Assembly: GCA_900155695.1 (NCBI GenBank)
Contig: FUHL01000001.1
Coordinates: forward strand, 1-64,000
Source of the DNA: Serratia symbiotica
GTDB lineage: Bacteria > Pseudomonadota > Gammaproteobacteria > Enterobacterales > Enterobacteriaceae
Length of the DNA stretch: 64,000 bases
Direction of reading: 5' to 3'
Part shown: one piece after another, positions 35,700 through 47,904 of the stretch
Numbering within the stretch: position 1 is the first letter of the stretch
Layout of the letters: each line of letters begins with the position of its first letter
Translations under genes and position numbers: made by a program
Notes under the pieces: model-generated
Seen by the model: the letters and a program-made list of their open reading frames with translations, nothing else
The model's database searches: none
Told to the model about the DNA's origin: nothing

Positions 35700-36526
35700 A
35701 AATACAGCTCTTTATCATTGATTAATAATACAATACTTGATTGGTTTGATACAGTATCATGTTGTGTCTGTATAAATTTGCATAGTAAGCTAAATATTTT
35801 GTTATACAATTAGAAATAATATATATTTCTACACTAACTGTGAATATTAGCAATAAAATAATTTATCTTTAAAGAAAGACCAGATTTACATTCTAATTAG
35901 AATATAGCATTAGAAACACATGATAGAAATCACATTTATATACTTATGGTTAGTCATGACTATTAAGTATAAACAATAATAGAAAGGCTCAGCACTTATT
36001 CTAATGGTGAAATTTAAAATAATATTATATCAGCGAATTTTATACTACATAATAAATAAGAGGATATTAATAATTAAAAATGAATGATTATAGAAATTAA
36101 TTACAGACTATTATAAATCAAAAGCACGCATATGTTGTTTTTTAATATATCTTAAATACTATGTATTTAAGATGGTGCTATATGCTAAATATTTGATTTA
36201 GCTACAGATAACATTGATGCAAGTAAATGTGATAAATTTATTAATATCATTGCATGATATGCTCGTTATTTGAAATAATGATATAATAGCAACTAGTTCT
36301 TAAGTAAATCGTATGATAATAATATTATGATTATATGATATTTATATTCTACAACTAGTTAGTTATCCCTAGCATTGTATTATGCTGAACTTTTATACTG
36401 ATTTTATAACATCATTCTTTTTGAGAAAAGATTAATAATCCTGCAATTATTCTTAATCTTTAGAAGTCAAGATCTTAAGCAGAATATAATCTAACTTTAA
36501 AAGTGATCGGTTTTTTAAATATACAG
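35700..36526. other. Gene-free AT-rich stretch before tRNA-Ser
   Basis: About 0.8 kb with no gene. The only recognisable element is the promoter for the serine tRNA at its right end, listed separately. Confidence 0.55.
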
Positions 36527-36555
36527 TAGACATAAAATATTAAGACTGGTATAAT
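36527..36555 (+). promoter_or_regulatory. Sigma-70 type promoter of tRNA-Ser
   Basis: The -35 box tagaca (one mismatch to TTGACA) and the exact -10 box tataat are separated by 17 bases. The -10 box ends 18 bases before the first tRNA base, so transcription should start about 11 bases upstream of the tRNA. Confidence 0.75.
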
Positions 36556-36573
36556 TATTACACTGCATGAGCT

Positions 36574-36658
<85 letters not shown>

Positions 36659-37756
36659 AAAAAATATAATGTTTAATCTATAATCAATAAGTTGCTTAGA
36701 TAGAATGTTTTATTATCTAGCGCTAACTGTTTTATTATAAAATTTTGTATATTAAAACGTATGTAAAGATAGTTGATCTTCGCTTCTATTTTTTAACTAG
36801 TAAGTGCATTAAAAAGTTACGATTAGAGGATAACTAAGAATTTTTTCATATTATACTTATACTACCTGCAGAAATTAGAAATCAATATCAACTATTATGT
36901 ATAGTTGATAACATAAATTTTTCCCACAATTTGCTTATTTGATACAAACGTTTCTTTTGTATAATACATACTACCATTAGGAGTACTATAGTAAAGAAGG
37001 GTGATTTGAGGTGATATCATTTCAAGCACGATATAAATACATACAAACTATAATTATTACATTTTGAAAAGCAAGATACATAAATGTCTAAAGAATGTTC
37101 AAGCTTGTCACTAAGCCTCAATGACCTTTTTTCACCACTGCTCTTTATAAGAGTTTATGTATAATATATACGAGTTAATGTATAAAATTACTATAAAAAA
37201 TATAAATTTATATGTAATATATTTGCACTTTATTTAGCCATCTGCATATAGTACAATAAGACTTAAATTTCCAAGTTAAGTATATACTACCAAAGGTATA
37301 TACAACTGCGCTTTCAATTGCTAAATAATTTAGTGATGTCACTAATGTGAGTGTAGATCATAAAAAAAATATGTAAGTACTTTTATATTAATCATATACC
37401 ATGTTTAATTCTCTTACATTATTAAATAATCATTTCGATTGAATGATGCCGCATTAAATATGTGGCACATTGCTATTATAATAGAAAGTAATTTTACTTA
37501 AAATATGTACAGTAACATCATTTTGTATTATCATCGGCATAGTGGTGTATAAACTGATTTAATAAATTAAAAATTTTCGGCAGCTATTATATTATAAATA
37601 ATGGCTACTAAAACCCATTCATATTTTCTTCGTAATTCTAGTAATGATTATATCTGCTAGTATACCCTCTTCACTTATGTATTAACGTACATGCTAGAAG
37701 ATAAATACATTATGATGACATATTACTCACAATTTATAGTGAATACGATGGCCTTA
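36659..37756. other. Gene-free AT-rich stretch
   Basis: About 1.1 kb between tRNA-Ser and the end of sucD. No gene, no clear terminator for either neighbour, and no repeat of note was found. Confidence 0.55.
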
Positions 37757-38629
37757 TTAAAAATTTAATACTGATTTTACTGTATTACCAATTTCCGCTA
37801 AGCTAAGAACATTGTGTCCTCCTGCCGCTGCTATTGCTACAGATTTTGCATATGCAGTGCCTTTACCACCAGAAATAATTGCACCAGCATGACCCATACG
37901 CTTTCCTGTAGGAGAGGACATTCCAGCAATGTAACTTACGACTGGCTTAGTAATGTATTCTTTAATGTAGGCTGCAGCTTCTTCTTCAGAGTTACCACCA
38001 ATTTCGCCAATAATTATGATTACCTCGGTTTGTGCATCTTTCTGGAATAGTGGTAAGATATCAATAAAATTTGAACCAGATATGGAGTCGCCGCCAATAC
38101 CAACACAAGTCGATTGGCCTAAACCAACATCAGTTATTTGTTTCACTGCTTCATAGGTCAGTGTTCCAGATCGAGAAATTATCCCTACTGGCCCGGGATG
38201 ACAAATATGGCCAGGTATAATACCAATGACGCATTCATGGGGGGTTATAATGCCTGGGCAATTGGGTCCAATCATACGTACGCCAGCTTTATCTAACAGC
38301 ATTTTTACTGTCAACATATCTAACGTTGGAATACCTTCGGTAATAGTTATTATTAATTTAATGTTGGCATCAATAGCTTCAAGAATAGAATCTTTACAAA
38401 AAGGTGCAGGGACATAAATTACTGATGCAGTAGCTCCTGTCACTTCAACTGCTTCATACATAGTATTAAATACCGGCAATCCGAGATGCAAAGAACCACC
38501 TTTACCTGGAGTTACACCACCAACTATTTTGGTACCATAATCTATCGCTTGTTTAGAGTGGAAAGTACCCTGGCGTCCAGTAAAACCCTGGCAAATGACT
38601 TTAGTATTTTTATCAATTAAAATGGACAT
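37757..38629 (-). CDS. sucD: Succinyl-CoA synthetase alpha subunit
   Basis: A 290-residue protein (E. coli SucD 289). The CoA-binding Rossmann part has [14 protein letters not shown] near the N-terminus, and the ligase part has [13 protein letters not shown]. The phospho-histidine is His247 in [16 protein letters not shown]. With SucC it interconverts succinyl-CoA and succinate, coupled to ATP or GTP. Its ATG overlaps the sucC stop by one base (taatg), indicating translational coupling. It is fully intact, so the complex should be active. Confidence 0.97.
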   Translation of the reverse strand: MSILIDKNTKVICQGFTGRQGTFHSKQAIDYGTKIVGGVTPGKGGSLHLGLPVFNTMYEAVEVTGATASVIYVPAPFCKDSILEAIDANIKLIITITEGIPTLDMLTVKMLLDKAGVRMIGPNCPGIITPHECVIGIIPGHICHPGPVGIISRSGTLTYEAVKQITDVGLGQSTCVGIGGDSISGSNFIDILPLFQKDAQTEVIIIIGEIGGNSEEEAAAYIKEYITKPVVSYIAGMSSPTGKRMGHAGAIISGGKGTAYAKSVAIAAAGGHNVLSLAEIGNTVKSVLNF

Positions 38630-39795
38630 TATTTACTCTCAGCTGCTGCAACAACTTTTTGAGTTGCATCAATTAAGCTATTTGCAGTAATAATATTAAT
38701 AAAAGTCGCTCCTAATTTTTTGATACCTAATTCAGCATTATTGCCTTCTAGACGAACTACGACTGGAATATTAATGCCAACCGCAGCAACAGCTCCTATG
38801 ATACTGTCAACAATTATATCACAACGAACGATACCACCGAAGACGTTAACTAGCACCACTTTAACTTTATCATTAGATAGAATAATTTTAAATGCTTCCA
38901 TGACATGTTCTTTAGTTACTCTACCGCCTATATCCAAGAAGTTGGCCGCTTTTCCGCCATACAGATTAATAAGATCAATGGTTCCCATTGCTAATCCAGC
39001 ACCGTTAACCATACAGCCAATATTACCATCAAGCGATACATAATTTAGGTTACACTTTAATGCACGAGATTCACGCTCGTCTTCTTGCGACAGATCGCGC
39101 AACTTACTTAGTTCAGGTTGACGAAATAAAGCATTACTATCAACTTTAATTTTAACATCAAGGCATTCTAAATCACCTTCTTTTGTTATGACTAGTGGAT
39201 TTATCTCAAGCATTGCTAGGTCACGTTCTAGGAATAGGGTTGCTAACCCTATAAATATTTTTACGAATTGGCTAACTTGCTTACTAATTAATCCTAGTTT
39301 TAACGCTAGCTCACGTCCCTGGCAAGGCTGTGGTCCTATTAATGGATCGATAGCTATTTTAAAGATTCGTGTAGGGGTAGATTGCGCTACTTTTTCAATA
39401 TTAACACCTCCTGTAGGAGATCCTATAAATACTATGCGATAAGCGCTGTGATCAATAATGGCACCTAAGTATAGTTCTTTATTGATATTTGTTACTTTTT
39501 CAACGAGGATTTTATGTACTGGTAGACCTTCTGGGTTAGTTTGGTACGTCACAAGACGTTTTCCGAACCATTTTTCCGCGAAAGTACAGAGATCTTCTTT
39601 ACTATTAACTATTTTAACACCGCCAGCTTTATATCGTCCTCCAGCATGGAGCTGACATTTAACTGCCCATGGACCAGCGCCTATTTTACATATAACCTCT
39701 CTTGCTTCCTGATGCGTGGTGCAAATGTAGCCATTAGGTATTGGCAAGCCATACTTAGCCAATAATTGTTTAGCCTGATATTCATGTAAATTCAT
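38629..39795 (-). CDS. sucC: Succinyl-CoA synthetase beta subunit
   Basis: A 388-residue ATP-grasp protein, the length of E. coli SucC. The start is [37 protein letters not shown] lies in the nucleotide-binding half, and [17 protein letters not shown] and [16 protein letters not shown] are in the C-terminal half. In E. coli it follows sucA and sucB, the 2-oxoglutarate dehydrogenase genes. Here the 2.4 kb upstream hold no gene, so sucCD must be expressed from a new or internal promoter, unless it relies on distant transcription. Confidence 0.97.
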   Translation of the reverse strand: MNLHEYQAKQLLAKYGLPIPNGYICTTHQEAREVICKIGAGPWAVKCQLHAGGRYKAGGVKIVNSKEDLCTFAEKWFGKRLVTYQTNPEGLPVHKILVEKVTNINKELYLGAIIDHSAYRIVFIGSPTGGVNIEKVAQSTPTRIFKIAIDPLIGPQPCQGRELALKLGLISKQVSQFVKIFIGLATLFLERDLAMLEINPLVITKEGDLECLDVKIKVDSNALFRQPELSKLRDLSQEDERESRALKCNLNYVSLDGNIGCMVNGAGLAMGTIDLINLYGGKAANFLDIGGRVTKEHVMEAFKIILSNDKVKVVLVNVFGGIVRCDIIVDSIIGAVAAVGINIPVVVRLEGNNAELGIKKLGATFINIITANSLIDATQKVVAAAESK

Positions 39796-42240
39796 AGTAT
39801 GGTTTCCATTGCGTTGGAAAGGTTTTTAACTAAATGGGGTATATATTTATCATAATGCGTCTGATTTGTTAGCGGTATTGCATAGAATATGTAACTTCCT
39901 TTATAGGCATCGTATTTAAAAAATATTCTTCTTTCTCTCTTTTCTATCGGAGAATATCATACATAATACTTCTTCAATATTTACTCTTGAGATAAAAGAT
40001 ATAAATCAAGCATTTCACGAATAAAATTTTCAGATATCCATCAGAAAATTCATTGAAAATTTGTTTCTTTACATATAAAGATTTATAAAATCTAAGATTT
40101 ATTTCGTCAATGTTATGGTTAACTAAGTATTAAATTGCATATAGAGATCTAAAAATATAATTTATACTATAAATAGTGCTCTTCTGCAGCGGATAACTAT
40201 TTAATAAATATAAAATCTATTAGTAATGAAAAAATATTAATACCATTTAGTAAATATAAAACCTACTATTTATTTTTGACTATTTATCATTATTCATAAT
40301 AGTCGTATTAAAAGATTAAGATACAATATAATTGCTATAATTATTGACTTTTATAGCATTGATATTGAGATCGTGTTAATCTATTAGGCGATGCAATTCT
40401 GAGATCAATAAGTTATTGTTTAATATTTATACAGGTATGGTCATGCTGCATGTTTTTGAAAAAGTCAGATGTTTTGTTTATTAGTTTTTATATAAAGTTT
40501 TTCTTGGTTATATATAGATCAAACATTATACAAATAGCTATTTCATAATCCCTCATCTTGTATAAGATAAATAGTTATTGTTAGACCATCATTTATTTGA
40601 TATATTGCCTACATGCTATTCAGTATCAAGCAGGACTTAAATGTGTTTAACTGCATCTCCAGATTTATTATTTAATATAATGACCGTTATGGTAGTATAA
40701 TGACTGTTGTATAAGAGAATAATTTACACAGATATTGATATGGCAAGTACATATTGATGTCGATGTCCATGTGTATGTTTTTACTTCATTTTCATAGGAT
40801 ATAATAAGTGTTGATAATTCATTAATTATAGAATTCTAACAGTTTAATGCTTGAGATTTATTTCTGTTTTTCTATAACATTAACTTGCTTAAGAATTTAC
40901 TTGTGAAATATGATGTGTTAATTAAAATATAATTTTATTATCCATTATTCATGCAATGAGGACATGCTGTTAATTCGCTTTATAAAATATTAAAGTACTT
41001 TATAGATTATTTATCTTGTCTTTCTATAGATGCCTTAATCAGGGCAGAAAAATGCATATATAGCTATTATTTTATAATAAAAACATATGTTTAAATTAAC
41101 GCATAACATAATTTTCTTGTCTGTAAAATATAAAATTTATATAAATTATAGGATTTAATTACATTTAAGCAAAAGTAAAAACAATAGGTAATTTTACTTT
41201 ATTGGGTAATAGACATTTATTTTTCTTGAAAAATTTTATTAATCATGGGAAAAATAATTTTTTTAAAAAATTTAATTACATTGCTAAGTTACATAAAATA
41301 ATGTATTATTCATATTGTGATCAGAATCGTAAGCATTTATATCCTTATTGCTTTAGGTGATTATATAAAAAAATTTATTTGCTATCACATTACATATAAT
41401 GCATATTAAAAATTCGTTTAAAATATATGATCAATATAATTTTTAGATATCATGTATAAGATCACTAATATAAATAATAATATTTCGTAATATTAGTGAT
41501 GTAGCACTATTTATTTCGTACATGAAATAAAGTGTTATCTTCATCTATATGTGATTTAATATATCATGAATTAGATGTAGTCCCGCATTATATGCTATAA
41601 TATTCACTATTGAATGATGGTTATTATCTGAAGTAGTGATTTAAATGCTACAGTGCTCTACTGTAGCAGAGTTGCGACGAAGCATACGATAATTGCTTAA
41701 ATATAGTATATAAACCAAACATTTCATTACCGCCTCTATCTTAGGCTATGCGTCATTCGAGTATATTGCCATGTATAATCTATGCATGATTAACTCGATT
41801 TTAATCTATACAAGATAATAAGTTAGTGCCGTATTTCCTTCAATTGCATATTCTTATATCCATTCTGTTGTTGTCTACATTCTATGCTTTGATACTTGTA
41901 GTTAGGTAAGCGTAGTATCCTGCATTATCTTATTTACACGTATGATCGTGGTATTTTAGTTTTTTTAGCTTCTAGTATAAATAGCATGCCAGTCATTTGC
42001 CATAACGAGTATGGAGAAAGAGCATTTTAAACACGAATTTAACTTGAAATTGAAATTCCTATCTTTAACGCATTTTGCAGTATTTTCCTTATTTTATAAG
42101 AGTATTTAGCATAGCTATTATTATTTAGTAGCTACTATCATACACAAGAAATATATAGAATATTTTTGAAGATCATTATGCTATTAATAATAAACAGTTA
42201 TTCAAAGACATGGTTAATCATAGAGAAGTGAATAATACAG
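39796..42240. other. Gene-free stretch where sucAB would be expected
   Basis: About 2.4 kb with no intact gene. On the minus strand this is where sucB and sucA would precede sucC in the E. coli order. No SucB C-terminal peptide could be recognised before sucC. The region is too short for both genes (about 4 kb), so at least part is deleted. Confidence 0.6.
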
Positions 42241-43680
42241 ATGATACAATCACATAGTAAATATGCACATGACAAGAAAATGTCTACAAGCCGTTGGCTT
42301 GAAACCCATGAAAGAGGTTATCAAAAAAGCATGGGTAATAGGCAAATACAAATGATTGCTATTGGCGGCTCCATTGGCACGGGCCTATTTCTAGGCACGG
42401 GTGGACGTTTGGCAATAGCTGGTCCGTCATTGGTACTAATTTATCTTGTATGTGGTTTTTTTTCTTTCTTTATTTTACGCGCGTTAGGAGAGTTAGTTTT
42501 ATACCGTCCTACTAGTGGAAGCTTTGTCTCTTACGCTCGTGAGTTTTTAGGTGAAAAAGCAGCTTATATCGTTGGCTGGATGTACTTCCTGAATTGGGCA
42601 ATGACTGGTATTGTCGATATAACTGCCATCGCAATGTATATGCACTATTGGACTGACTTTGCAGTAGTACCACAGTGGATTTTTGCGTTTTGTACCCTTG
42701 GTATAGTGGCGACTATGAACATGATCGGTGTGAAGTGGTTTGCTGAAATAGAGTTCTGGTTTTCTCTAATTAAAGTTACGGCCATCTCATTATTTTTAAT
42801 AGTAGGGGTAGTATTACTTAGTATCGATATTACATTGAAAGGCAACAATTACGGATTACATCTGATTATAGCAAACGGTGGAATCTTCCCACATGGAGTT
42901 TTACCATCACTATTATTAGTCCAAGGAGTTATCTTTGCTTTTGCTGGAATTGAGCTAATTGGCACTGCGGCCGGTGAGTGTCTAGAGCCAAAAAAAAATT
43001 TGCCGAAAGCAATTAACAACATTATATTGCGTATTGGCCTATTCTATGTGGGCTCTGTACTACTACTGGTATTATTGTTGCCATGGAATGCTTATCATGC
43101 AGGAGAAAGTCCTTTTGTAACCTTCTTCAGTAAATGCGGTATACCTTATATTGGTACGATCATGAATATTGTGGTATTGACTGCTGCGTTATCCAGTCTA
43201 AATTCCGGTCTTTATTCGACAGGTCGCATTTTACATTCATTATCCATGGGTGGGTCCGCCCCTAAGGTATTAGCTAAGATGAGTAACCAGCAAGTGCCTT
43301 ATAGTGGTATATTAGTAACCTGTAGTATCTATATAATAGGTATATTTTTAAATTATTTGCTGCCTCATAGAATGTTTGAAATTGTATTAAATATTGCCTC
43401 ATTAGGTATTGTCAGTTCCTGGATATTTATTATTATTTGTCACATGCGTCTGCGAAAAGGCATTCAGGAAGGATACATCAAGCCGTTGGCATTCCATATG
43501 CCAGGTGCTCCTTTTACCTCTTATTTAACGTTATCCTTCCTTGTGTCAGTGTTGATTATGATGGCATTTGACTATCCTATTGGTACTGTGACTATTGCAA
43601 GTATACCGGTGCTAGCTATTATCTTGATAATAGGTTGGTTTGGTCTAAGACAACGTACACATAAAATACAGCAAGAGTAG
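42241..43680 (+). CDS. ansP: L-asparagine permease AnsP
   Basis: A 479-residue amino acid-polyamine-organocation permease with 12 predicted membrane segments. Many stretches agree with E. coli AnsP (499 residues) rather than with ProY, AroP or CycA: GYQKSMGNRQIQMIAIGG, SGSFVSYAREFLGEKAAY, NWAMTGIVDITAIAMYMHYW, IGTIMNIVVLTAALSSLNSG and PGAPFTSYLTL. It is a proton-coupled importer of asparagine in the inner membrane. The C-terminal cytoplasmic tail is about 20 residues shorter than in E. coli. It stands alone. In a symbiont it would draw on host asparagine. Confidence 0.92.
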   Translation: MIQSHSKYAHDKKMSTSRWLETHERGYQKSMGNRQIQMIAIGGSIGTGLFLGTGGRLAIAGPSLVLIYLVCGFFSFFILRALGELVLYRPTSGSFVSYAREFLGEKAAYIVGWMYFLNWAMTGIVDITAIAMYMHYWTDFAVVPQWIFAFCTLGIVATMNMIGVKWFAEIEFWFSLIKVTAISLFLIVGVVLLSIDITLKGNNYGLHLIIANGGIFPHGVLPSLLLVQGVIFAFAGIELIGTAAGECLEPKKNLPKAINNIILRIGLFYVGSVLLLVLLLPWNAYHAGESPFVTFFSKCGIPYIGTIMNIVVLTAALSSLNSGLYSTGRILHSLSMGGSAPKVLAKMSNQQVPYSGILVTCSIYIIGIFLNYLLPHRMFEIVLNIASLGIVSSWIFIIICHMRLRKGIQEGYIKPLAFHMPGAPFTSYLTLSFLVSVLIMMAFDYPIGTVTIASIPVLAIILIIGWFGLRQRTHKIQQE

Positions 43681-44529
43681 AAGATGAGCGAAAGACTACG
43701 TTCTCAGTAAGTTAACTTATTTATGGTTATAAGGAGCAGATTGTATTGAGTCTAATTTTTCTACTAAATATCTAATAACATAGATTATTCATATATAGCT
43801 CTATCACTGATATAAACAAAAATTAGCATAAGTTTCCTAGACTGGTTTTATTTGGTTTACTCTATTATGCATATCATGACATACGTTAATTATATGGAAT
43901 GATAAATTTTTATAACCATATTAAATACCTTAGGAATTTTAACTTTAAATATTTCATGAATAATAGAAACACTGTAATCATCTGACAACAGAGGTAAATT
44001 ATTTATATTGATATATAATATAAAATATAATAAAAGAGTAACGTTGAGTAATATTTGTTAAAAGTAATACAAATTATTATATTTATTGGATAAATCCTTC
44101 ATCATTATAGTTAATGAGTATTTAAGCCTCTCATCTTTTACTATTACCATATGCCAAACAGTAGCTATGTCAGTAATTAGTTACTAATGAATTTTGTCTA
44201 TAGTATCAATCCTTAATCTTTATATATATGTTATACGAATAATATTCATTCGCATCATCTTCATTGTCAAGAATTTTGATAAAGATCAAATATATTATTA
44301 TTGATAGTATCATAGTATTTATTACTACATTATGTAAAAGCATTCTGACTGCAGTATTATTGCATCATAATAGAATATTAATTGATAAGTGTTTTATAAA
44401 TTCAGTAATTAAAATTGTTCATTTCTGTACCAGATAATAATGCAAGATATAGATTACAGAATAATGTGTAACTGATCCATTAGCTATTGTACTAACAAAT
44501 AATTTAAAAGTTTTTGCAAGGTAGTAAAT
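43681..44529. other. Gene-free AT-rich stretch before recC
   Basis: About 850 bases with no recognisable gene. The last bases hold aagg 8-9 bases before the recC start. In E. coli ppdC and related prepilin-like genes precede recC, and no trace of them was recognised. Confidence 0.55.
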
Positions 44530-47500
44530 ATGTTTACAGTTTATCATTCTAATCAATTAGATGTATTAACAACTCTAATGAGTACGTTAATAGCTAGAGA
44601 TCCATTAAATAATCCTTTTCAACATGAAGTTATCATAGTGCACAGCTTCGGTATGGCGCAATGGTTACAGATACAATTAGCGGAGAAGTTAGGTATTACT
44701 GCTAATATTTCTTTTCCACTGCCAGCCACTTTTATCTGGGAGATGTGTATCACAGTATTGCCAAATATTCCGAAAGAGAGCGATTTTAGTAAAGAGGCCA
44801 TGACTTGGAAAATAATGTGGCTTTTACAAGAGTTGTTAAGTTTTCCGGCTTTTGCGCCGTTGCAACTTTATCTCACCGATGATAGAGATAAACGTAAAAT
44901 TTATCAGTTAGCTGGTCGGATAGCTGATATTTTTGACCAATATTTAGTCTTTCGCCCTGAATGGCTCGAAAGTTGGCAGCAAGGCCAATACACTTCTAAC
45001 TTAGATAACAGTCAGCAATGGCAGCCTCTATTGTGGGCAAGATTAGTTGAATATACGTATGAATTAGAGCAATCAGCATGTCATCGAGCTAACTTATATA
45101 ACCGCTTTATTAGTGCTCTAAATAATGCTAAACATTGTCCTGTCAGCTTGCCTAGTCGGGTATTTATCTGTGGGATTTCATCTCTTCCACCAGTATATCT
45201 AAATGTTTTTCAGTCACTTAGTCGTCACATAGATATTCACTTAATGGTTATGAACCCTTGCCGCTACTATTGGGGTGATATTACAAATACATTTCTATCG
45301 CGTGTACCAAATTGTAAACTCTCTCCTGAATGCCAAATACAGCAAAAAAAACCATTGCGTGAGCAAAAACCGGTTGAACAGTTGTTTAACAGTAAATTAG
45401 AACAACCGCTTTATAATCCTATTTTGGCTTCTTTGGGAAAATTAGGGGGGGACTATCTATACCTATTATCGCAATTAGAAGGAATACAGGAAATCGAGGC
45501 CTTTGTTGATATCCCTGCTAATAATATGTTGCACGCCATGCAACACAATATATTAGAATTAGAAAATCACGCAATTATTGGAAGTACACCAGAAACATGT
45601 GAGAATAGCCTTGCCAAGAGTCAGCTAAATCCTGAAGACCATTCTATATGTTTTCATGTTTGCCATAGTCCGAAGCGAGAACTAGAAGTACTTCATGATC
45701 AATTGCTTAAGATGCTAGAAGAAGATCTAGAATTACAACCTCGCGATATCATTGTCATGATATCAGACATGGACAGATATACTCCTTACATTCAGGCCGT
45801 ATTCGGAAAAAATCTCGCTGATTGTAAAATACCGTTTGTAATTGCTAATCGCAAAACACCTCTACAGCATCCTATGCTAAAAGCCTTTATTTCATTACTT
45901 AATCTGCTACAAAGCCGGTTTATAGCTGAAGATGTAATAGCTTTCCTTGAAGTGCCTATGCTTACAGCTCGTTTTGCCGTCAATGAAGAAGAGTTATATA
46001 TATTACGTCATTGGATCTATGAATCCGGTATACGTTGGGGCTTAGATAATGACAACGTACGTGATCTAGATCTACCAGTAACTGGACAACATACCTGGCA
46101 TTTTGGTATTACACGTATGTTGCTAGGTTATGCAATGGACAGCAAAGATGGCGATTGGAATGGTATCTTACCATATGATGCATCAAGCGGACTGGATGCT
46201 GAGTTGGCTGGCAAACTCGCTGATATAATGAATAATTTTAGCTACTGGCGACAATTTTTAAGTAAAATGCGGCCGTTAGAAGAATGGTTGCCATTATGCC
46301 AACATCTCATAAATGCCTTCTTTGTGCAGGATAAAGAAAACCAAGTGGCGTTAACGCTGATTAAACAACAATGGCAGCAAATAATTAACTTTGGATTAAC
46401 GGCACGTTATACAACTAAAATATCATTTAGTGTTCTTCGAGATGATCTAGTGGAGCATCTTGATCAGACCAGAATAAGCCAGCATTTTATGGCTTGCAAA
46501 ATAAACTTCTGCACATTAATGCCAATGCGTTCTATTCCTTTTAAAATAATCTGCCTATTAGGTATGAATGACGGAGTTTATCCACAAATCCAGCCTACGC
46601 TTAGATTGAACCTCATGGCACAGCAACCGCAGTGCGGTGATCGTAACCGACGTGACGATGATCTTTATCTTTTTCTTGAAGCAATACTAGCAGCACAGCA
46701 GAAATTATATATTAGTTTTATCGGTCGTGCTATTCAAGATAATCGAGAACGTTATCCTTCAGTGTTAGTTACCGAGTTATTGGAGTATCTAGCACACAGT
46801 TATTGCTTACCTGGTGATGAGTATTTAGATACTGACAGTAGTGCTAAGCGAATGACTGAGTACTTACTGAACTGGCATGCGCGCATGCCATTCTCTGCTG
46901 AAAATTTTATACCCGGTACACATCAGCAAAGCTACGCTGCTGAATGGTTGCCGGCTGCAAGCAGGTTTAGCACAGCGTATAAACATTTTCGTCAACCACT
47001 TCTGCCTGTAAATCAACAGAAAATTTCATTGGATGAGCTGCGAAGGTTCTACAATCATCCGATACGGGCTTTCTTCCAAGTTCGTCTTGGTATCAGATTT
47101 AATTTAGAAGCGAAAAGACTACCTAATGAGGAACCCTTTTCATTGGATAACCGTGGAAGTTATAATGTAAATAAGCAGCTACTGAACACCTTAATTGAGG
47201 ATCGCAATCTAAGCTATCTATTTCAGAAAATACGTGCTAATGGCGAATTACCCTTCGGTGCTTTTGGTGAGATTTATTGGAAAAAACAGCAGGAAGAGAT
47301 GTATTTATTAGCCGCTAAAGTACGCGCTGAGTATAATACCTATAATAGCATAGAAATAGATATTAATATTGATGGTATACATATCATTGGTTGGTTACAT
47401 CAAGTACAAGATAATGGTTTGCTTCGATGGAGGTCTTCTAGACTATCAGCAGTAGATGGCCTTTTGCTATGGTTGGAACACCTATTATACTGCTGTGCTG

Positions 47501-47904
47501 GTGGTACTGGCATTAGTCGCATGTATGGGCGTCAAAATTCAACCTGGCGATTTGAAGCGCTTACACTGGAAGATGCTAAGAAATATTTATCTGAATTGAT
47601 AGCAGGGTATCAGCGTGGTCTATGCCAACCGCTATTGTTACTCAAAAAAAGCGGATGGGCGTGGCTAAAACAATGTTATCAGCCTGAAACACGTGAGATT
47701 GACTGGAAAGAAGAAACTCAAAAAAGAGCAAAGGAAAAACTATTACAAGCTTGGAAAGGTAATATACGTATACCTGGTGAAAGAGAAGACCATTATATAC
47801 AAAGAGTATTCCGACCGATAGATTTAGATAATAATGATTTAGAAAAAATTTTTGTTGAAGCAGAACGCTATTTTATGCCATTAGCAAAGTTTCATATAAA
47901 TTAA
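44530..47904 (+). CDS. recC: Exonuclease V subunit RecC
   Basis: A 1124-residue protein (E. coli RecC 1122), open and alignable throughout. Good matches are FGMAQWLQIQLAEKLGI near the N-terminus, SRVFICGISSLPPVYL, NPCRYYWGDI, ICFHVCHSPKRELEVLHD, ESGIRWGLDNDNVRDLDLP, TLMPMRSIPFKIICLLGMND and GDRNRRDDDLYLFLEA. RecC recognises Chi and splits the DNA duplex within the RecBCD helicase-nuclease. It is followed on the same strand by recB, but 830 bases of gene-free DNA replace ptrA, which lies between them in E. coli. Confidence 0.97.
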   Translation: MFTVYHSNQLDVLTTLMSTLIARDPLNNPFQHEVIIVHSFGMAQWLQIQLAEKLGITANISFPLPATFIWEMCITVLPNIPKESDFSKEAMTWKIMWLLQELLSFPAFAPLQLYLTDDRDKRKIYQLAGRIADIFDQYLVFRPEWLESWQQGQYTSNLDNSQQWQPLLWARLVEYTYELEQSACHRANLYNRFISALNNAKHCPVSLPSRVFICGISSLPPVYLNVFQSLSRHIDIHLMVMNPCRYYWGDITNTFLSRVPNCKLSPECQIQQKKPLREQKPVEQLFNSKLEQPLYNPILASLGKLGGDYLYLLSQLEGIQEIEAFVDIPANNMLHAMQHNILELENHAIIGSTPETCENSLAKSQLNPEDHSICFHVCHSPKRELEVLHDQLLKMLEEDLELQPRDIIVMISDMDRYTPYIQAVFGKNLADCKIPFVIANRKTPLQHPMLKAFISLLNLLQSRFIAEDVIAFLEVPMLTARFAVNEEELYILRHWIYESGIRWGLDNDNVRDLDLPVTGQHTWHFGITRMLLGYAMDSKDGDWNGILPYDASSGLDAELAGKLADIMNNFSYWRQFLSKMRPLEEWLPLCQHLINAFFVQDKENQVALTLIKQQWQQIINFGLTARYTTKISFSVLRDDLVEHLDQTRISQHFMACKINFCTLMPMRSIPFKIICLLGMNDGVYPQIQPTLRLNLMAQQPQCGDRNRRDDDLYLFLEAILAAQQKLYISFIGRAIQDNRERYPSVLVTELLEYLAHSYCLPGDEYLDTDSSAKRMTEYLLNWHARMPFSAENFIPGTHQQSYAAEWLPAASRFSTAYKHFRQPLLPVNQQKISLDELRRFYNHPIRAFFQVRLGIRFNLEAKRLPNEEPFSLDNRGSYNVNKQLLNTLIEDRNLSYLFQKIRANGELPFGAFGEIYWKKQQEEMYLLAAKVRAEYNTYNSIEIDINIDGIHIIGWLHQVQDNGLLRWRSSRLSAVDGLLLWLEHLLYCCAGGTGISRMYGRQNSTWRFEALTLEDAKKYLSELIAGYQRGLCQPLLLLKKSGWAWLKQCYQPETREIDWKEETQKRAKEKLLQAWKGNIRIPGEREDHYIQRVFRPIDLDNNDLEKIFVEAERYFMPLAKFHIN

